From DASUFP01 sp036274495 (lineage in GTDB: Bacteria > Bacteroidota > Bacteroidia > AKYH767-A > OLB10): a DNA stretch of 45,426 bases. Every line of letters starts with the position of its first letter. Within the stretch, counting starts at the first letter, position 1. Below are positions 26,180 through 34,644 of the stretch, piece after piece. The position numbers were made by a program, and so were the translations under genes. The notes beneath the pieces were generated by a model. The model had not been told where the DNA came from and ran no database searches. It was given only the letters and a program-made list of their open reading frames with translations. The stretch lies in NCBI GenBank assembly GCA_036274495.1, contig DASUFP010000029.1, positions 1 to 45,426 of the forward strand, given 5' to 3'.

Positions 26180-26369
26180 AAATTAAAATGTCATTATAGA
26201 CAAATGAGTGATCACCGTTCCAACACCCCTTTAATGTCCGGTAAAAAATACTGTTCGCTTTTCATAATCTTACCGTCTTCGCGATAAATGGGTTTACCAT
26301 TTGCGTCAAGCTTGCTCATGTTGCTGCGGTGTATCTCTTCAAATACTTCCACAATTTTATGCTGTAGTC
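26180..26369. repeat. 190-bp direct repeat, right copy
   Basis: The partner of 24801-24990. This copy is continuous with the intact pyrophosphohydrolase gene, whose stop codon begins 32 bases from the repeat's left edge. The two copies are in the same orientation and enclose 1189 bases. Confidence 0.95.
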
Positions 26370-26607
26370 CGTGAGCGATAATGGTACCGCAGAGAATATA
26401 TAATTTGTCGCCGAGGGCGTCGGCAACCAGTGTAAGGTCCTTGTCTTTTGCCGCTTCAAGATATTCATCGTTTTCCTCTGCCATTAAACGGTGTCGCAAT
26501 TCAATAATACGGTCGCTGATGTCGGTATTGGGTGCTTCGTGGTAATCGAGTCCGAATACCTGATGGAATTCGCGGACTTTGTTTATGATTTCGGAGAAGT
26601 CGGACAT
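26212..26607 (-). CDS. MazG-like nucleoside triphosphate pyrophosphohydrolase
   Basis: The 131-residue product belongs to the all-alpha NTP pyrophosphatase superfamily (phosphoribosyl-ATP pyrophosphohydrolase-like branch). Acidic metal-binding residues appear in LMAEENDEYLEA (E-E-x-x-E) and in VADALGDKLYILCGT (D-x-x-x-D). The tail, MSKLDANGKPIYREDGKIMK, is typical of the small stand-alone members. Such enzymes hydrolyse NTPs or modified dNTPs to the monophosphate and pyrophosphate, often as house-cleaning enzymes. The substrate here is unknown. The gene seems monocistronic. Its last 190 bp (with flank) are duplicated at 24801-24990, but this copy is complete. Confidence 0.88.
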   Translation of the reverse strand: MSDFSEIINKVREFHQVFGLDYHEAPNTDISDRIIELRHRLMAEENDEYLEAAKDKDLTLVADALGDKLYILCGTIIAHGLQHKIVEVFEEIHRSNMSKLDANGKPIYREDGKIMKSEQYFLPDIKGVLER

Positions 26608-26625
26608 GGGGTGGTAGGGGGTTTG

Positions 26626-26668
26626 TAAATAGTAAATAGCAAATAGTAAATGGGAAATAGTAATAGGG
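26626..26668. repeat. Short imperfect tandem repeat upstream of the pyrophosphohydrolase gene
   Basis: The heptamer-like unit AAATAGT/AAATAGC occurs about five times in a row with variation. It lies 20-60 bases before the 26607 start, where length changes could alter promoter spacing. It resembles the TAAATGG and CATAAGT tandem units near 44 kb only in style. Confidence 0.6.
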
Positions 26669-26758
26669 AATGGGTTATGGTTTTGGGATGCTGAATCGCT
26701 TTTAGATGGGAAAAATTGTTAACAATTTCAAATACAACAGTTGTGTTTTACTATTGCA

Positions 26759-28405
26759 TTACGTTTGAATTACGCCGACATTATACTGCTTTTCAAGAGG
26801 GGCATGATCGGCCATTTCAATACCCATGCTGATCCATTTGCGGGTATCAACAGGATCAATGATGGCATCCACCCACATGCGGGACGCGGCATAATAGGGT
26901 GAGGTTTGACTTACATAACGGTCGGTGATGGTTTTGAGCAGTTCAGCTTCATCTTCGGGAGTAATTTTTTTGCCCTGTGCCTTGAGTGAACTTACCTGTA
27001 TTTGCAGTAATGTTTTAGCCGCCTGCGAACCACCCATAACCGCAATTTGGGCCGTTGGCCAGGCACAAATCAACCGCGGGTCGTATGCCTTGCCGCACAT
27101 GGCGTAGTTGCCGGCGCCGTAGGAGTTGCCTATTACAATGGTGAATTTTGGTACCACGCTGTTTGCCATTGCATTTACCATTTTAGCGCCATCTTTAATA
27201 ATTCCTCCCTGCTCGGAGCGGCTGCCTACCATAAATCCGGTTACATCCTGTAAAAAAACCAATGGGATTTTCCGCTGGTTGCAATTCATAATAAACCTTG
27301 CGGCTTTGTCGGCGGAGTCGCTGTAAATAACACCACCGATTTGCATTTCACCTTTTTTGCTTTTAACAACTTTCCGCTGGTTGGCTACAATGCCTACCGC
27401 CCAGCCGTCGATGCGGGCCAGCCCGCAAACTATGGTTTGTCCGTACAGCTGTTTGTACTCATCAAACGACGAGTCATCCACCAGTCGTGCAATTACGTCA
27501 CGTACCTCAAATGGTTTTTCACGTTCGGCAGGGAGCAATCCATAGAGCTCACCTGAATCGTGAGCGGGAGGGTGTGATTCGATGCGGTCGAATCCGGCTT
27601 TTTCAAAAGCGCCTATTTTACTGAAGATGCTTTTAATATAATCGAGACAGGCTTCGTCATTTTCAAATTTGTTGTCGGTAACGCCACTTATCTCACACTG
27701 TGTGGTGGCACCTCCAAGAGTCTCGTTGTCGATGTCTTCGCCGATGGCAGCTTTTACCAGGTAGGATCCGGCAAGAAATATTGAACCTGTTTTGTCGACT
27801 ATCATCGCCTCATCGCTCATAATAGGAAGGTAAGCGCCACCGGCCACGCAACTGCCCATAATGGCGGCAATTTGAATAATGCCCCTCGACGACATCACCG
27901 CGTTGTTGCGGAAAATCCTGCCAAAGTGCTCCTTATCGGGAAAAATCTCATCCTGCATGGGCAGGTAAACGCCGGCACTGTCGACCAGGTAAACAATAGG
28001 AAGGCGGTTTTCCATGGCGATTTCCTGAGCTCTCAGGTTCTTTTTTGCCGTCATCGGAAACCAGGCTCCGGCCTTCACCGTGGCATCGTTGGCCACCACT
28101 ATACACTGTCTTCCTTCTATGTATCCTATCATCACCACCACTCCTGCCGAGGGGCATCCACCTTCGGAAGTGTACATACCCTCGGCGGCAAAGGCGCCCA
28201 CTTCTATGGCGGGCCTGCCATCGTCGAGCAGGTAAGCAATCCGTTCACGTGCAAGGAGTTTGCCTTTCTCTTTTTGCCTGGCGGCATTTTTGGCACCACC
28301 ACCTTCGTTTATCTTATTCAGGCGGTGTTGCAATTGGGTAAGCAGGGTCTTGTTGTGGTCCTCGTTGGTATTGAATTCGAGATTCTGTTTTGTGTTGCGG
28401 GTCAT
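26759..28405 (-). CDS. Acyl-CoA carboxylase, carboxyltransferase (beta) subunit, methylcrotonyl-CoA carboxylase-like
   Basis: The 548-residue protein is a full-length biotin-dependent carboxyltransferase with both crotonase-like halves. The N-half has KGKLLARERI, VVANDATVKAGAWFPMTAKK, LRAQEIAMENRLPIVYLVDS and MGSCVAGGAYLPIMSDE; the C-half has VFLQDVTGFMVGSRSEQGGI, IGNSYGAGNYAMCGKAYDP and AVMGGSQAAKTLL. The KNLRAQEIA and DEIFPDKEHFGRIF phrases match the methylcrotonyl-CoA branch (leucine breakdown) better than propionyl-CoA carboxylase. It transfers carboxyl from carboxybiotin to an acyl-CoA. The biotin carboxylase/carrier subunit is not in this window. The ATG at 28405 is preferred to the TTG one codon upstream. 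A TATCTTTG box at 28423-28430 gives it its own promoter. Confidence 0.93.
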   Translation of the reverse strand: MTRNTKQNLEFNTNEDHNKTLLTQLQHRLNKINEGGGAKNAARQKEKGKLLARERIAYLLDDGRPAIEVGAFAAEGMYTSEGGCPSAGVVVMIGYIEGRQCIVVANDATVKAGAWFPMTAKKNLRAQEIAMENRLPIVYLVDSAGVYLPMQDEIFPDKEHFGRIFRNNAVMSSRGIIQIAAIMGSCVAGGAYLPIMSDEAMIVDKTGSIFLAGSYLVKAAIGEDIDNETLGGATTQCEISGVTDNKFENDEACLDYIKSIFSKIGAFEKAGFDRIESHPPAHDSGELYGLLPAEREKPFEVRDVIARLVDDSSFDEYKQLYGQTIVCGLARIDGWAVGIVANQRKVVKSKKGEMQIGGVIYSDSADKAARFIMNCNQRKIPLVFLQDVTGFMVGSRSEQGGIIKDGAKMVNAMANSVVPKFTIVIGNSYGAGNYAMCGKAYDPRLICAWPTAQIAVMGGSQAAKTLLQIQVSSLKAQGKKITPEDEAELLKTITDRYVSQTSPYYAASRMWVDAIIDPVDTRKWISMGIEMADHAPLEKQYNVGVIQT

Positions 28406-28422
28406 CAAAAAGTCTTTGCCGG

Positions 28423-28430
28423 CAAAGATA
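28423..28430 (-). promoter_or_regulatory. -7 promoter box of the acyl-CoA carboxylase gene
   Basis: The minus strand reads TATCTTTG, a full TAnnTTTG match, 17 bases before the ATG. It lies in the 29-base gap after the WbqC gene and is part of the palindrome CTTTGCCGGCAAAG. Confidence 0.55.
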
Positions 28431-28434
28431 GTGT

Positions 28435-29076
28435 TTACCCGGGAGGCTGTAAAAAGGGAGCCTTACGAACCGCAGGCCCATTGTTAAACAGGGCGTCTGC
28501 GGCACTAAGTCCGCCTACAAAGCCGGTTGAGGCGCCAAATACCTGCAAATAAGTCGGGGAGGCAGTGCCGGAAGCTGGTTGTCCGGTTTCGCTGAGGTTT
28601 CGGTAATCGTGGCCTCCTGCGGGTTCGGGTCCGGGAGTATCGGCACTAAAGCGGAAAGGAGTGGTAATGCCAAACGCGTTGAACAGCCAGCCGAGGAGGG
28701 CGGCGTTAAACTGTGTAAGCAGTTCATAACGGTGTTGGTATATGGGACGCAGATCGTCCTCATAAAATTCAAAAAAAGGAGACCGCCGGTAAGCCGCTTC
28801 CAGCGAGCGCCAGTGGCGCTGCTGCCAGTTGTCGGAGTAGGCAATGGCAACTTCACCCAATGGCTGCGAGCGTCCTCCTGTATGTACTGTGGGTATTACC
28901 AGTGTTTGTGTCCCGTTGGGGGAGAGTATATGGCACCTGTTGCGCAGCGTTTGTTTTTTAAAAAACAGGCCGTTGTCAAAGACAATAGCAGAACATACAG
29001 CCATCTGCTGCAGGTGCCTGAGGGGAGGGAGGTAACTGAGGGTGAATAACGGTTCTTTGAAAGCGGCTTCCATCAT
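28435..29076 (-). CDS. WbqC family protein
   Basis: The 213-residue product resembles the WbqC family: LFTLSYLPPLRHLQQM, then FFKKQTLRNRCHILSPNG, LVIPTVHTGGRSQPLGEV, WQQRHWRSLEAAYRRSPFFE and YEDDLRPIY. WbqC was named from an O-antigen gene cluster and its reaction is not established. The start at 29076 is chosen because its ATGA overlaps the stop of the upstream DUF1569 gene; a longer frame from 29130 would add 18 residues that look unlike the family. It is the last gene of the probable operon that begins at 35921, and WbqC next to lepB and dapB is a recurring arrangement in Bacteroidota. Confidence 0.85.
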   Translation of the reverse strand: MMEAAFKEPLFTLSYLPPLRHLQQMAVCSAIVFDNGLFFKKQTLRNRCHILSPNGTQTLVIPTVHTGGRSQPLGEVAIAYSDNWQQRHWRSLEAAYRRSPFFEFYEDDLRPIYQHRYELLTQFNAALLGWLFNAFGITTPFRFSADTPGPEPAGGHDYRNLSETGQPASGTASPTYLQVFGASTGFVGGLSAADALFNNGPAVRKAPFLQPPG

Positions 29077-29528
29077 GCTCCAAATTGACGGAGATGATGG
29101 TCGAGGTGCTTCCAGAGACTCTTCGACCATTCCATGGTACTCATTGGACCAAAAAACGGATGCGGCTGTTGCGAAAGTTTTTCGGGACCTCCTTCTGAAA
29201 AGCGGCGGATGAGGGTAATGAGTTTCTGTTTTTCCTCTTCAAATTCGGGCTGGTGCCTGACGATAAAGGAGGGAGCGGTAGGCAGGTTTTTGCCAAACGG
29301 TTTATCGTCGACCAGTTTTTTCTTTGCCAGTTTTCCGAAGAGCATTCCTATTAAGGAGCGTTTCATGGTATGCTCTCCAAAGGCCACCTGAAGCGGTTTC
29401 TGGCAATGGAAAAACATTTGCGACGGACTCATTTTACCCCAGTGCGATTTGCTCGCAGGGTGAAGGGTGTTGATGCGAGCGATAAATTTTTCGGCTTCGG
29501 CCTTATCGAACAGGTAGGGAGCGTGCAT
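29073..29528 (-). CDS. DUF1569 family protein (DinB-like fold)
   Basis: The 151-residue product matches DUF1569: HWGKMSPSQMFFHCQKPLQV, KKLVDDKPFGKNLPT, GPMSTMEWSKSLWKHLDHHL. The His residues at the GKMSPSQMFFHCQ and KHLDHHLRQFG sites suit the DinB/YfiT-like metal-binding four-helix bundle. Role unknown. The ATG at 29528 (MHAPYLFDKAEAEKF) is preferred to a TTG at 29591 that would overlap the upstream gene. It overlaps the WbqC start by 4 bases, so the two are translationally coupled. Confidence 0.85.
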   Translation of the reverse strand: MHAPYLFDKAEAEKFIARINTLHPASKSHWGKMSPSQMFFHCQKPLQVAFGEHTMKRSLIGMLFGKLAKKKLVDDKPFGKNLPTAPSFIVRHQPEFEEEKQKLITLIRRFSEGGPEKLSQQPHPFFGPMSTMEWSKSLWKHLDHHLRQFGA

Positions 29529-29559
29529 GGGATCTAAAAACTGAAATGGTTTGACGGAA

Positions 29560-30264
29560 TCAATTGTTGCCCGTACCGGATTGTGCGGCAACCTGTTTAT
29601 CGGACTTTATAATCCGGTACCCGATAAAAATAAGGAAAAGTCCAATGAGTTCGGTTACAAAAAGAACATTCACATAACCTGCACGGGTAAATGAACCGCC
29701 TATGCCGGGCAGTAATCCGCCAACAGCGATATACACATTCCCGATAAAGCGTTTGGATTTATCCGGTTCTTTGAAATATTTCCGGGCCGAATAGAGCGCT
29801 CCGCCCACCAGAAACAGGAATGAATAAATGTTAATGACGGGTGAGAAGCTGCGCACCCATGTCCATTCGAAAACTTTTCCTGTAAGCTTACCGTCGAATC
29901 CTTCGGGAAGTGCAATCGGTGACATAATTACACAAACCGATGCTGTTACAATGAGCAGAGAAAAAAACAGCGTGGTGATATCCGCGAACTTTTTGTTCAT
30001 CAGCAAATAAACAGATCCCTGCGCAAGCGGAAATCCGCCTAACAAAGCTCCTGTTATATACCAGTACCGTAGGTTAGCCGCCGACCATCCCCACAACACA
30101 TTGATACTTTCGGCCAGTGTACCAAGTCCAAACGTAAGCACTCCTAGCGACCACCAGAGCAGGTATTTTTTTTTACGAAGCCGGTAATGACCGAAGAGCT
30201 CAACGAAAAAGAAAGTTGAAAATACGGTTGTGATCAGAGGAATGTATTCAACCCAGTTTTTCAT
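29560..30264 (-). CDS. Seven-helix membrane protein of unknown function
   Basis: The 234-residue product has about seven hydrophobic segments, starting with YIPLITTVFSTFFFVELFGH, then WWSLGVLTFGLGTLAESI, the ADITTLFFSLLIVTASVCVI stretch and a last LFVTELIGLFLIFIGYRII. Charged loops such as YRLRKKKYL and KYFKEPDKSKRF lie between. I do not recognise a family, though the layout with an early Glu-containing helix and W-G-W motif suggests a small sensor or carrier-type membrane protein. It sits between lepB and the DUF1569 gene in the long operon. The ATG at 30264 is preferred to a TTG two codons earlier. Confidence 0.75.
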   Translation of the reverse strand: MKNWVEYIPLITTVFSTFFFVELFGHYRLRKKKYLLWWSLGVLTFGLGTLAESINVLWGWSAANLRYWYITGALLGGFPLAQGSVYLLMNKKFADITTLFFSLLIVTASVCVIMSPIALPEGFDGKLTGKVFEWTWVRSFSPVINIYSFLFLVGGALYSARKYFKEPDKSKRFIGNVYIAVGGLLPGIGGSFTRAGYVNVLFVTELIGLFLIFIGYRIIKSDKQVAAQSGTGNN

Positions 30265-30322
30265 GAACAAGAGGTAGCAGTGAGAGCGTTATAGCCGGTT
30301 GTACGGGAGGCTGTCACGCTGT

Positions 30323-31408
30323 TTAATGATTTATGAGAGTAAACAGCCGGCTCCACCGTATTTTATGCAGCAGATCGGCATTGGTATCCCACGACATCCA
30401 GATAAAGACCGCTTTGCCCACAACATGATCTTCGGGAACGAAACCCCAGAAGCGCGAGTCGGCTGAATTCAGTCTGTTATCGCCCATCATAAAGTAGTAA
30501 TCCATTTTAAACGTATACCCTGTAGCCGGTTTTCCGTTAAGGAGGTAGGTTCCGTTTTGTTCTTCGAGTGTATTGCCTTCATATACGGTAATGGCGCGTT
30601 TGTAAATGGAATAATTTTTCGGATTCAGCGCAATGGTGGCACCTTTCCGGGGGATAAAGAGCGGCCCGAAATTGTCGACGTTCCAGGGCATCACCGGGTT
30701 GTGCGGGAAAATATAATCTTCGTATTGCCCTTCGGGCTGAACTATTTTTTCGACACTGCGCACGTTCGGAAGTTTCCTGAGCTCGGATGCGGCCTCGCCG
30801 GTCATAAACAAATTGAATTCACCTTCGCGGCGTCCGGGGCCGCCATCGGTGATGCTCAAGTTTTTAAGGATGCGCGGGTTAAATCCCGATCCATCGGTTA
30901 AAACGGTATAATAAAACTGACTGTGGTCGGGGAAGTCTGCTTTTTTACCGTTCACATATACCACCGATTGTTTTATAAAAATGGTATCACCGGGAATGGC
31001 GATACACCGTTTGATGTAATGCGTTTGTTTGTCGACCGGCCGTTCGTCTTCCATGGGGTAGTTGAAGACCACCACATCGTTATTTTTTACCTCTGAAAAT
31101 CCCGGTAAACGGTAATAGGGAAGTTTGATGGCTTCGGAATAGGCTTTACCGCCAAAAATGGGCATTTCCTGATGTGCAAAAGGCACCGACAAGGGTGTGA
31201 TGGGTGTGCGTGCCCCATAGCTCACTTTGCTCACGAATAAAAAGTCGCCTACCAGCAGACTTTTTTCCATAGAGGGAGTAGGGATGGTGAAGGCCTCAAT
31301 AAGGAAGGTCCTGATAATTGTAGCGGCTATAATTGCAAAAACCAGCGCGTCGACCCATTCTCGGGTCTTGCTTTTACGGCCGGTACTCTTCCAGAACTTC
31401 CAGTTCAT
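30323..31408 (-). CDS. lepB: Signal peptidase I
   Basis: The 361-residue protein is a type I signal peptidase (S26). One membrane helix at about 20-38 (ALVFAIIAATIIRTFLIEAF) is followed by the nucleophile motif IPTPSMEKSLLVGD (Ser46). The general-base Lys is in HYIKRCIAIPGDTI (Lys133), and the last conserved box is FMMGDNRLNSADSRFWGFV. It cleaves signal peptides of exported proteins at the periplasmic face, so it serves the many secreted proteins in this window. It has large insertions between the catalytic boxes, a common feature in this phylum. It follows dapB by 97 bases in the parA-parB-DUF5683-dapB-lepB order. Confidence 0.95.
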   Translation of the reverse strand: MNWKFWKSTGRKSKTREWVDALVFAIIAATIIRTFLIEAFTIPTPSMEKSLLVGDFLFVSKVSYGARTPITPLSVPFAHQEMPIFGGKAYSEAIKLPYYRLPGFSEVKNNDVVVFNYPMEDERPVDKQTHYIKRCIAIPGDTIFIKQSVVYVNGKKADFPDHSQFYYTVLTDGSGFNPRILKNLSITDGGPGRREGEFNLFMTGEAASELRKLPNVRSVEKIVQPEGQYEDYIFPHNPVMPWNVDNFGPLFIPRKGATIALNPKNYSIYKRAITVYEGNTLEEQNGTYLLNGKPATGYTFKMDYYFMMGDNRLNSADSRFWGFVPEDHVVGKAVFIWMSWDTNADLLHKIRWSRLFTLINH

Positions 31409-31505
31409 ATGTTGGTGTTATAGGTTTAGTAAACGTAAGGCACTGCACAACTTAATATTTCATTTCACTCACCGGAATAGGCACAGGCATCCGGCCTAAA
31501 CATTT

Positions 31506-32225
31506 TCACTGTATACCCAGCACATCTTTCATGGTAAACACTCCTTTTTTATCTGCGAGCCATTCGGCGGCAACCACGGCACCAAGTGCAAAGCCGTCGC
31601 GGGAAAAGGCCTCGTGACGGATCTCAATTTTGTCGACTTCAGAAGTGTATGTAATCACATGTGTTCCTACTGTTTCTCCCTTACGGTGTGAGTATATAGG
31701 CAGTACGTGGCCGGCCGGCTGCACACCGGGCACCGCCTCTTCCCATTTTTCCTTCAGTTTATAGCCTTTCACCAGGTCGTCGGCAAGTGTGATGGCGGTG
31801 CCGCTTGGCGAATCAAGTTTATGGATGTGATGTGTTTCATCCATAGCTACGCTGTAACTGCCTGTATGCTGCATAAGATCGGCCAGTCGGCGGTTGAGTT
31901 CAAAAAAAATGTTTACGCCCACGCTGAAGTTGGTAGCGGTGAGCAATGCATGTCCGCCTGTGATGCATTCGTTTTTTATTTTGTTGAAATCGTCGTACCA
32001 GCCGGTAGAGCCTACTACTGCAGGTACGCCTGCTTTAAAGCAGGTGAGAATGTTGCTTACCGCAGATGCGGGGCCGGTAAATTCGATTGCCGCGTCGCAC
32101 CCTTTTATCTGTTCTGCCGAAGGCCCCGGCGCGTCGGCCTTTACAGCTATCTGATGTCCGCGTTTTACAGCGATGGCTTCAACAGCCTTCCCCATTTTTC
32201 CATATCCTATTATTGCTATCTTCAT
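31506..32225 (-). CDS. dapB: 4-hydroxy-tetrahydrodipicolinate reductase
   Basis: The 239-residue protein catalyses the NAD(P)H-dependent reduction step in lysine and diaminopimelate synthesis. The Rossmann motif is MKIAIIGYGKMGKAV, the substrate domain has TATNFSVGVNIFFELN, and the catalytic His132/Lys136 lie in THHIHKLDSPSGTAI. The length is normal for the short Bacteroidota form. The ATG at 32225 is chosen; an upstream in-frame ATG at 32273 would overlap the previous gene and add residues before the nucleotide-binding strand. It lies 16 bases after the DUF5683 gene. Confidence 0.96.
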   Translation of the reverse strand: MKIAIIGYGKMGKAVEAIAVKRGHQIAVKADAPGPSAEQIKGCDAAIEFTGPASAVSNILTCFKAGVPAVVGSTGWYDDFNKIKNECITGGHALLTATNFSVGVNIFFELNRRLADLMQHTGSYSVAMDETHHIHKLDSPSGTAITLADDLVKGYKLKEKWEEAVPGVQPAGHVLPIYSHRKGETVGTHVITYTSEVDKIEIRHEAFSRDGFALGAVVAAEWLADKKGVFTMKDVLGIQ

Positions 32226-32241
32226 CGGACAAGTATGCACA

Positions 32242-32829
32242 TTAAAAATGAAGACTGAGTGAAAGGCCCGCATTTACTCCCTCGGCATACTGTAAACCCG
32301 GTGTTAACTGCAGCGAGAGGTTGTCGCCCACATCAAAGTAAAAGAGATGCGCGTCAACGCTCGCATCAAGTATATTTATTACATACCATAAACCGGAGCA
32401 GATGATGGCCAGATCGCGGTTGCGGCGGTAGTAATCTTTGAGTGTAATAAGGTCCTGATCGGAATAAATCTCGGTATACGGATCGGTGGTATTCGGATCG
32501 TCATCAACACGGTTGAGATAGGCCGTGCGATAGGTCTTGTATTTGTCGTTGTTGGTTACAATAAAGTACCCCATGCCTGCAAAGCCGGCATATATCAGCG
32601 GAATTTTCCAGTATTTTTTGTTGTATGCCTGTCCGAGTCCGGGTAATACGGCACTGTATATACTGGCTTTTTTGGGGCTGTGGAGCAGCGACAGGCTATC
32701 GGGTGCGGGTACAGTTTGCGCAGTGGTGCTGTGGTGAAACATACACAGCAACACCGTCACTGCTAACCAATAGCGGTATCTGTTAGTATACTTGCGGTAA
32801 CCGGTAAAAGAGAAAAGAGAATTCAACAT
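32242..32829 (-). CDS. DUF5683 membrane protein
   Basis: The 195-residue protein has a signal-like N-terminus (YRYWLAVTVLLCMFHHSTTA) and the DUF5683 hallmark HSPKKASIYSAVLPGLGQAY followed by NKKYWKIPLIYAGFAGMGYF. A second hydrophobic segment, LAIICSGLWYVINILDASVD, ends in the usual DAHLFYFDV. A possible beta-rich end (SLQLTPGLQY) suggests an envelope protein. The function is not established. Its place between parB and dapB is strongly conserved in Bacteroidota and supports the identification. Confidence 0.9.
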   Translation of the reverse strand: MLNSLFSFTGYRKYTNRYRYWLAVTVLLCMFHHSTTAQTVPAPDSLSLLHSPKKASIYSAVLPGLGQAYNKKYWKIPLIYAGFAGMGYFIVTNNDKYKTYRTAYLNRVDDDPNTTDPYTEIYSDQDLITLKDYYRRNRDLAIICSGLWYVINILDASVDAHLFYFDVGDNLSLQLTPGLQYAEGVNAGLSLSLHF

Positions 32830-32861
32830 GCAACGGTATTAAGAAGTAACACACCGGCCGT

Positions 32862-33755
32862 TTAATCTTCCAGCAGGTCGAGTAACCGGTTGAGGTCATC
32901 GGTGGAGTAATAGGAGAGAATAATTTTTCCGGTTCCTTTGGAGCCCGGTTTCATTTCCACTTTAGTCTCATAGTATCCCGACAGCCGGTCCTGTATGCTT
33001 TTGTACTCGCTGCCGAGGGCTGTAGGATTTTTTGGCCGGCCTTTGCCTGAATTTTTGGGTGAGGCATGGCGTACCAGCTCTTCTACCTTACGAACGGAGA
33101 GATTGTTTTTTAATATTTCCTCAAAAATTTTGAGTTGCATCCCTACATCTTCCACGTTGATGATGGCGCGTGCATGTCCCATAGTAAGCACATTGTCGCG
33201 TACCGCGGCCTGAATTTTCGGCGGCAGTTTAAGCAGGCGTACATAGTTGGTAACGGTGCTGCGGTCTTTGCCCACTTTTTCTGAAAGTTCGTCCTGCGAT
33301 ATATTGCACTCGTCGATGAGGCGTTTGTAGGAGATCGCTATTTCGACCGGGTTCAGGTTTTCGCGCTGTATGTTTTCAACAAGTGCCATTTCGAGCATGG
33401 CCTGATCGTTGGCGATGCGAACATAAGCGGGAATATGGGTGATGCCTGCCAGTTTGGTGGCGCGGAAACGGCGTTCGCCGGAGATGATCTGGTATTTATC
33501 GTAGCCGAGCTTTCTAACGGTGATGGGCTGTATGATGCCCTGCTGTTTTATGGATTCGGCCAGTTCAACAAGCGCCTTGTGTTCGAATTCGGTACGCGGC
33601 TGAAAGGGGTTGGTCTCAATTTTTTCGACCGGCAAATTGGCAATTGAGCCGGCCAGGGCGGGTGCATTTTCACTGCCTGAAGAAGTTACATCGGTATCCT
33701 GGTCTGAAAGAAGGGCGCTTAAGCCTTTGCCCAGGGCTGATTTACGGGTGGTCAT
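32862..33755 (-). CDS. parB: Chromosome partitioning protein ParB
   Basis: The 297-residue ParB has the N-terminal CTP-binding domain with IETNPFQPRTEFEHKAL and ISGERRFRATKLAGI (the GERR motif) and box LVENIQRENLNPVEIA. The helix-turn-helix (about 150-200) includes VGKDRSTVTNYVRLLKLPPK, and the C-terminal dimerisation region ends in YSTDDLNRLLDLLED. It loads on parS sites near the origin, slides as a clamp when bound to CTP, and stimulates ParA. It follows parA by 38 bases. A parS site was looked for but not convincingly found in the window. Confidence 0.97.
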   Translation of the reverse strand: MTTRKSALGKGLSALLSDQDTDVTSSGSENAPALAGSIANLPVEKIETNPFQPRTEFEHKALVELAESIKQQGIIQPITVRKLGYDKYQIISGERRFRATKLAGITHIPAYVRIANDQAMLEMALVENIQRENLNPVEIAISYKRLIDECNISQDELSEKVGKDRSTVTNYVRLLKLPPKIQAAVRDNVLTMGHARAIINVEDVGMQLKIFEEILKNNLSVRKVEELVRHASPKNSGKGRPKNPTALGSEYKSIQDRLSGYYETKVEMKPGSKGTGKIILSYYSTDDLNRLLDLLED

Positions 33756-33793
33756 GAGAGGGTGATGATTCGGATATGGGTAATAACGTAAAT

Positions 33794-34624
33794 TTAGTTC
33801 TGACTGATATCTACAGCCGAAAAGCTTCCGGGTGCAGTCAGGTCTCTTGGAATGGCGGTGAGGTTGTTTTTCTGCAGAATTTCGCGCGCCAGGTTCAGGT
33901 AGTTCACCGCGCCTTTGCTGAAAGCGTCGTGCATAATAATGGTTTCGCCAAATGAGGGTGCTTCACCCAGTTTGGTATTGCGCTGGATAATGGTATCAAA
34001 GACCATCTGCTGAAAATGTGTCTTTACCTCTTCCACCACCTGATTCGACAGGCGCAGGCGGGTGTCGTACATAGTTAAAAGAATGCCTTCAATTTCGAGA
34101 TCGGTGTTGAGCCGTGTCTGTACAATTTTGATGGTGTTCAGCAGTTTTCCGAGACCTTCGAGGGCAAAGTATTCGCACTGTACCGGAATAATGACCGAGT
34201 TGGATGCGGTAAGCGAATTGATGGTGATAAGACCCAGTGAGGGAGAACAGTCGATGATGATGAATTCGTATTCGTCGCGGATGGTTTCGAGTACCTGCTT
34301 CATCATCCGCTCCCTGTTGGGCAGGTTAATCATCTCAATTTCGGCACCTACCAGGTCGATGTGAGAGGGCAGCAGGTAGAGATTCGGTGTGCTCGTTTCA
34401 AGAATGATATCCTTCGGGTTTACCTCGTTGATAATACATTCGTAGATGCTGGTTTTTACATTGCGGGGATCGAAACCTACACCCGAGGTCGAATTGGCCT
34501 GAGGGTCGGCATCCACCAGCAGTGTTTTGTGTTCCAGCACCGCCAGACTTGCGGCAAGATTGATTGCAGTGGTAGTTTTTCCTACACCGCCTTTCTGGTT
34601 GGCAACCGATATGATTTTACCCAT
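33794..34624 (-). CDS. parA: Chromosome partitioning ATPase ParA (Soj)
   Basis: The 276-residue protein is a short chromosomal-type ParA. The deviant Walker A motif QKGGVGKTTTAINLAASLA is at residues 10-28, the A' box is TLLVDADPQANSTSG, and Walker B is EFIIIDCSPSLGLIT. It binds DNA non-specifically with ATP and moves or orients ParB-parS complexes during segregation. It lacks the N-terminal helix-turn-helix of plasmid type Ia proteins. It lies 20 bases after the lipoprotein gene and 38 before parB. Confidence 0.97.
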   Translation of the reverse strand: MGKIISVANQKGGVGKTTTAINLAASLAVLEHKTLLVDADPQANSTSGVGFDPRNVKTSIYECIINEVNPKDIILETSTPNLYLLPSHIDLVGAEIEMINLPNRERMMKQVLETIRDEYEFIIIDCSPSLGLITINSLTASNSVIIPVQCEYFALEGLGKLLNTIKIVQTRLNTDLEIEGILLTMYDTRLRLSNQVVEEVKTHFQQMVFDTIIQRNTKLGEAPSFGETIIMHDAFSKGAVNYLNLAREILQKNNLTAIPRDLTAPGSFSAVDISQN

Positions 34625-34644
34625 TTTAGGAGTTTGATTTTTTG

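Noticed and set aside
26713..26728. Palindrome AAATTGTTAACAATTT after the acyl-CoA carboxylase gene as a terminator or operator.
   Set aside because: It has no loop and only A/T pairs apart from two, and only a short T-run follows; it may be chance in A/T-rich DNA.
28435..29130. Longer WbqC frame starting at 29130.
   Set aside because: It would overlap the DUF1569 gene by 58 bases and add residues unlike the family; the ATGA overlap at 29076 is the better start.
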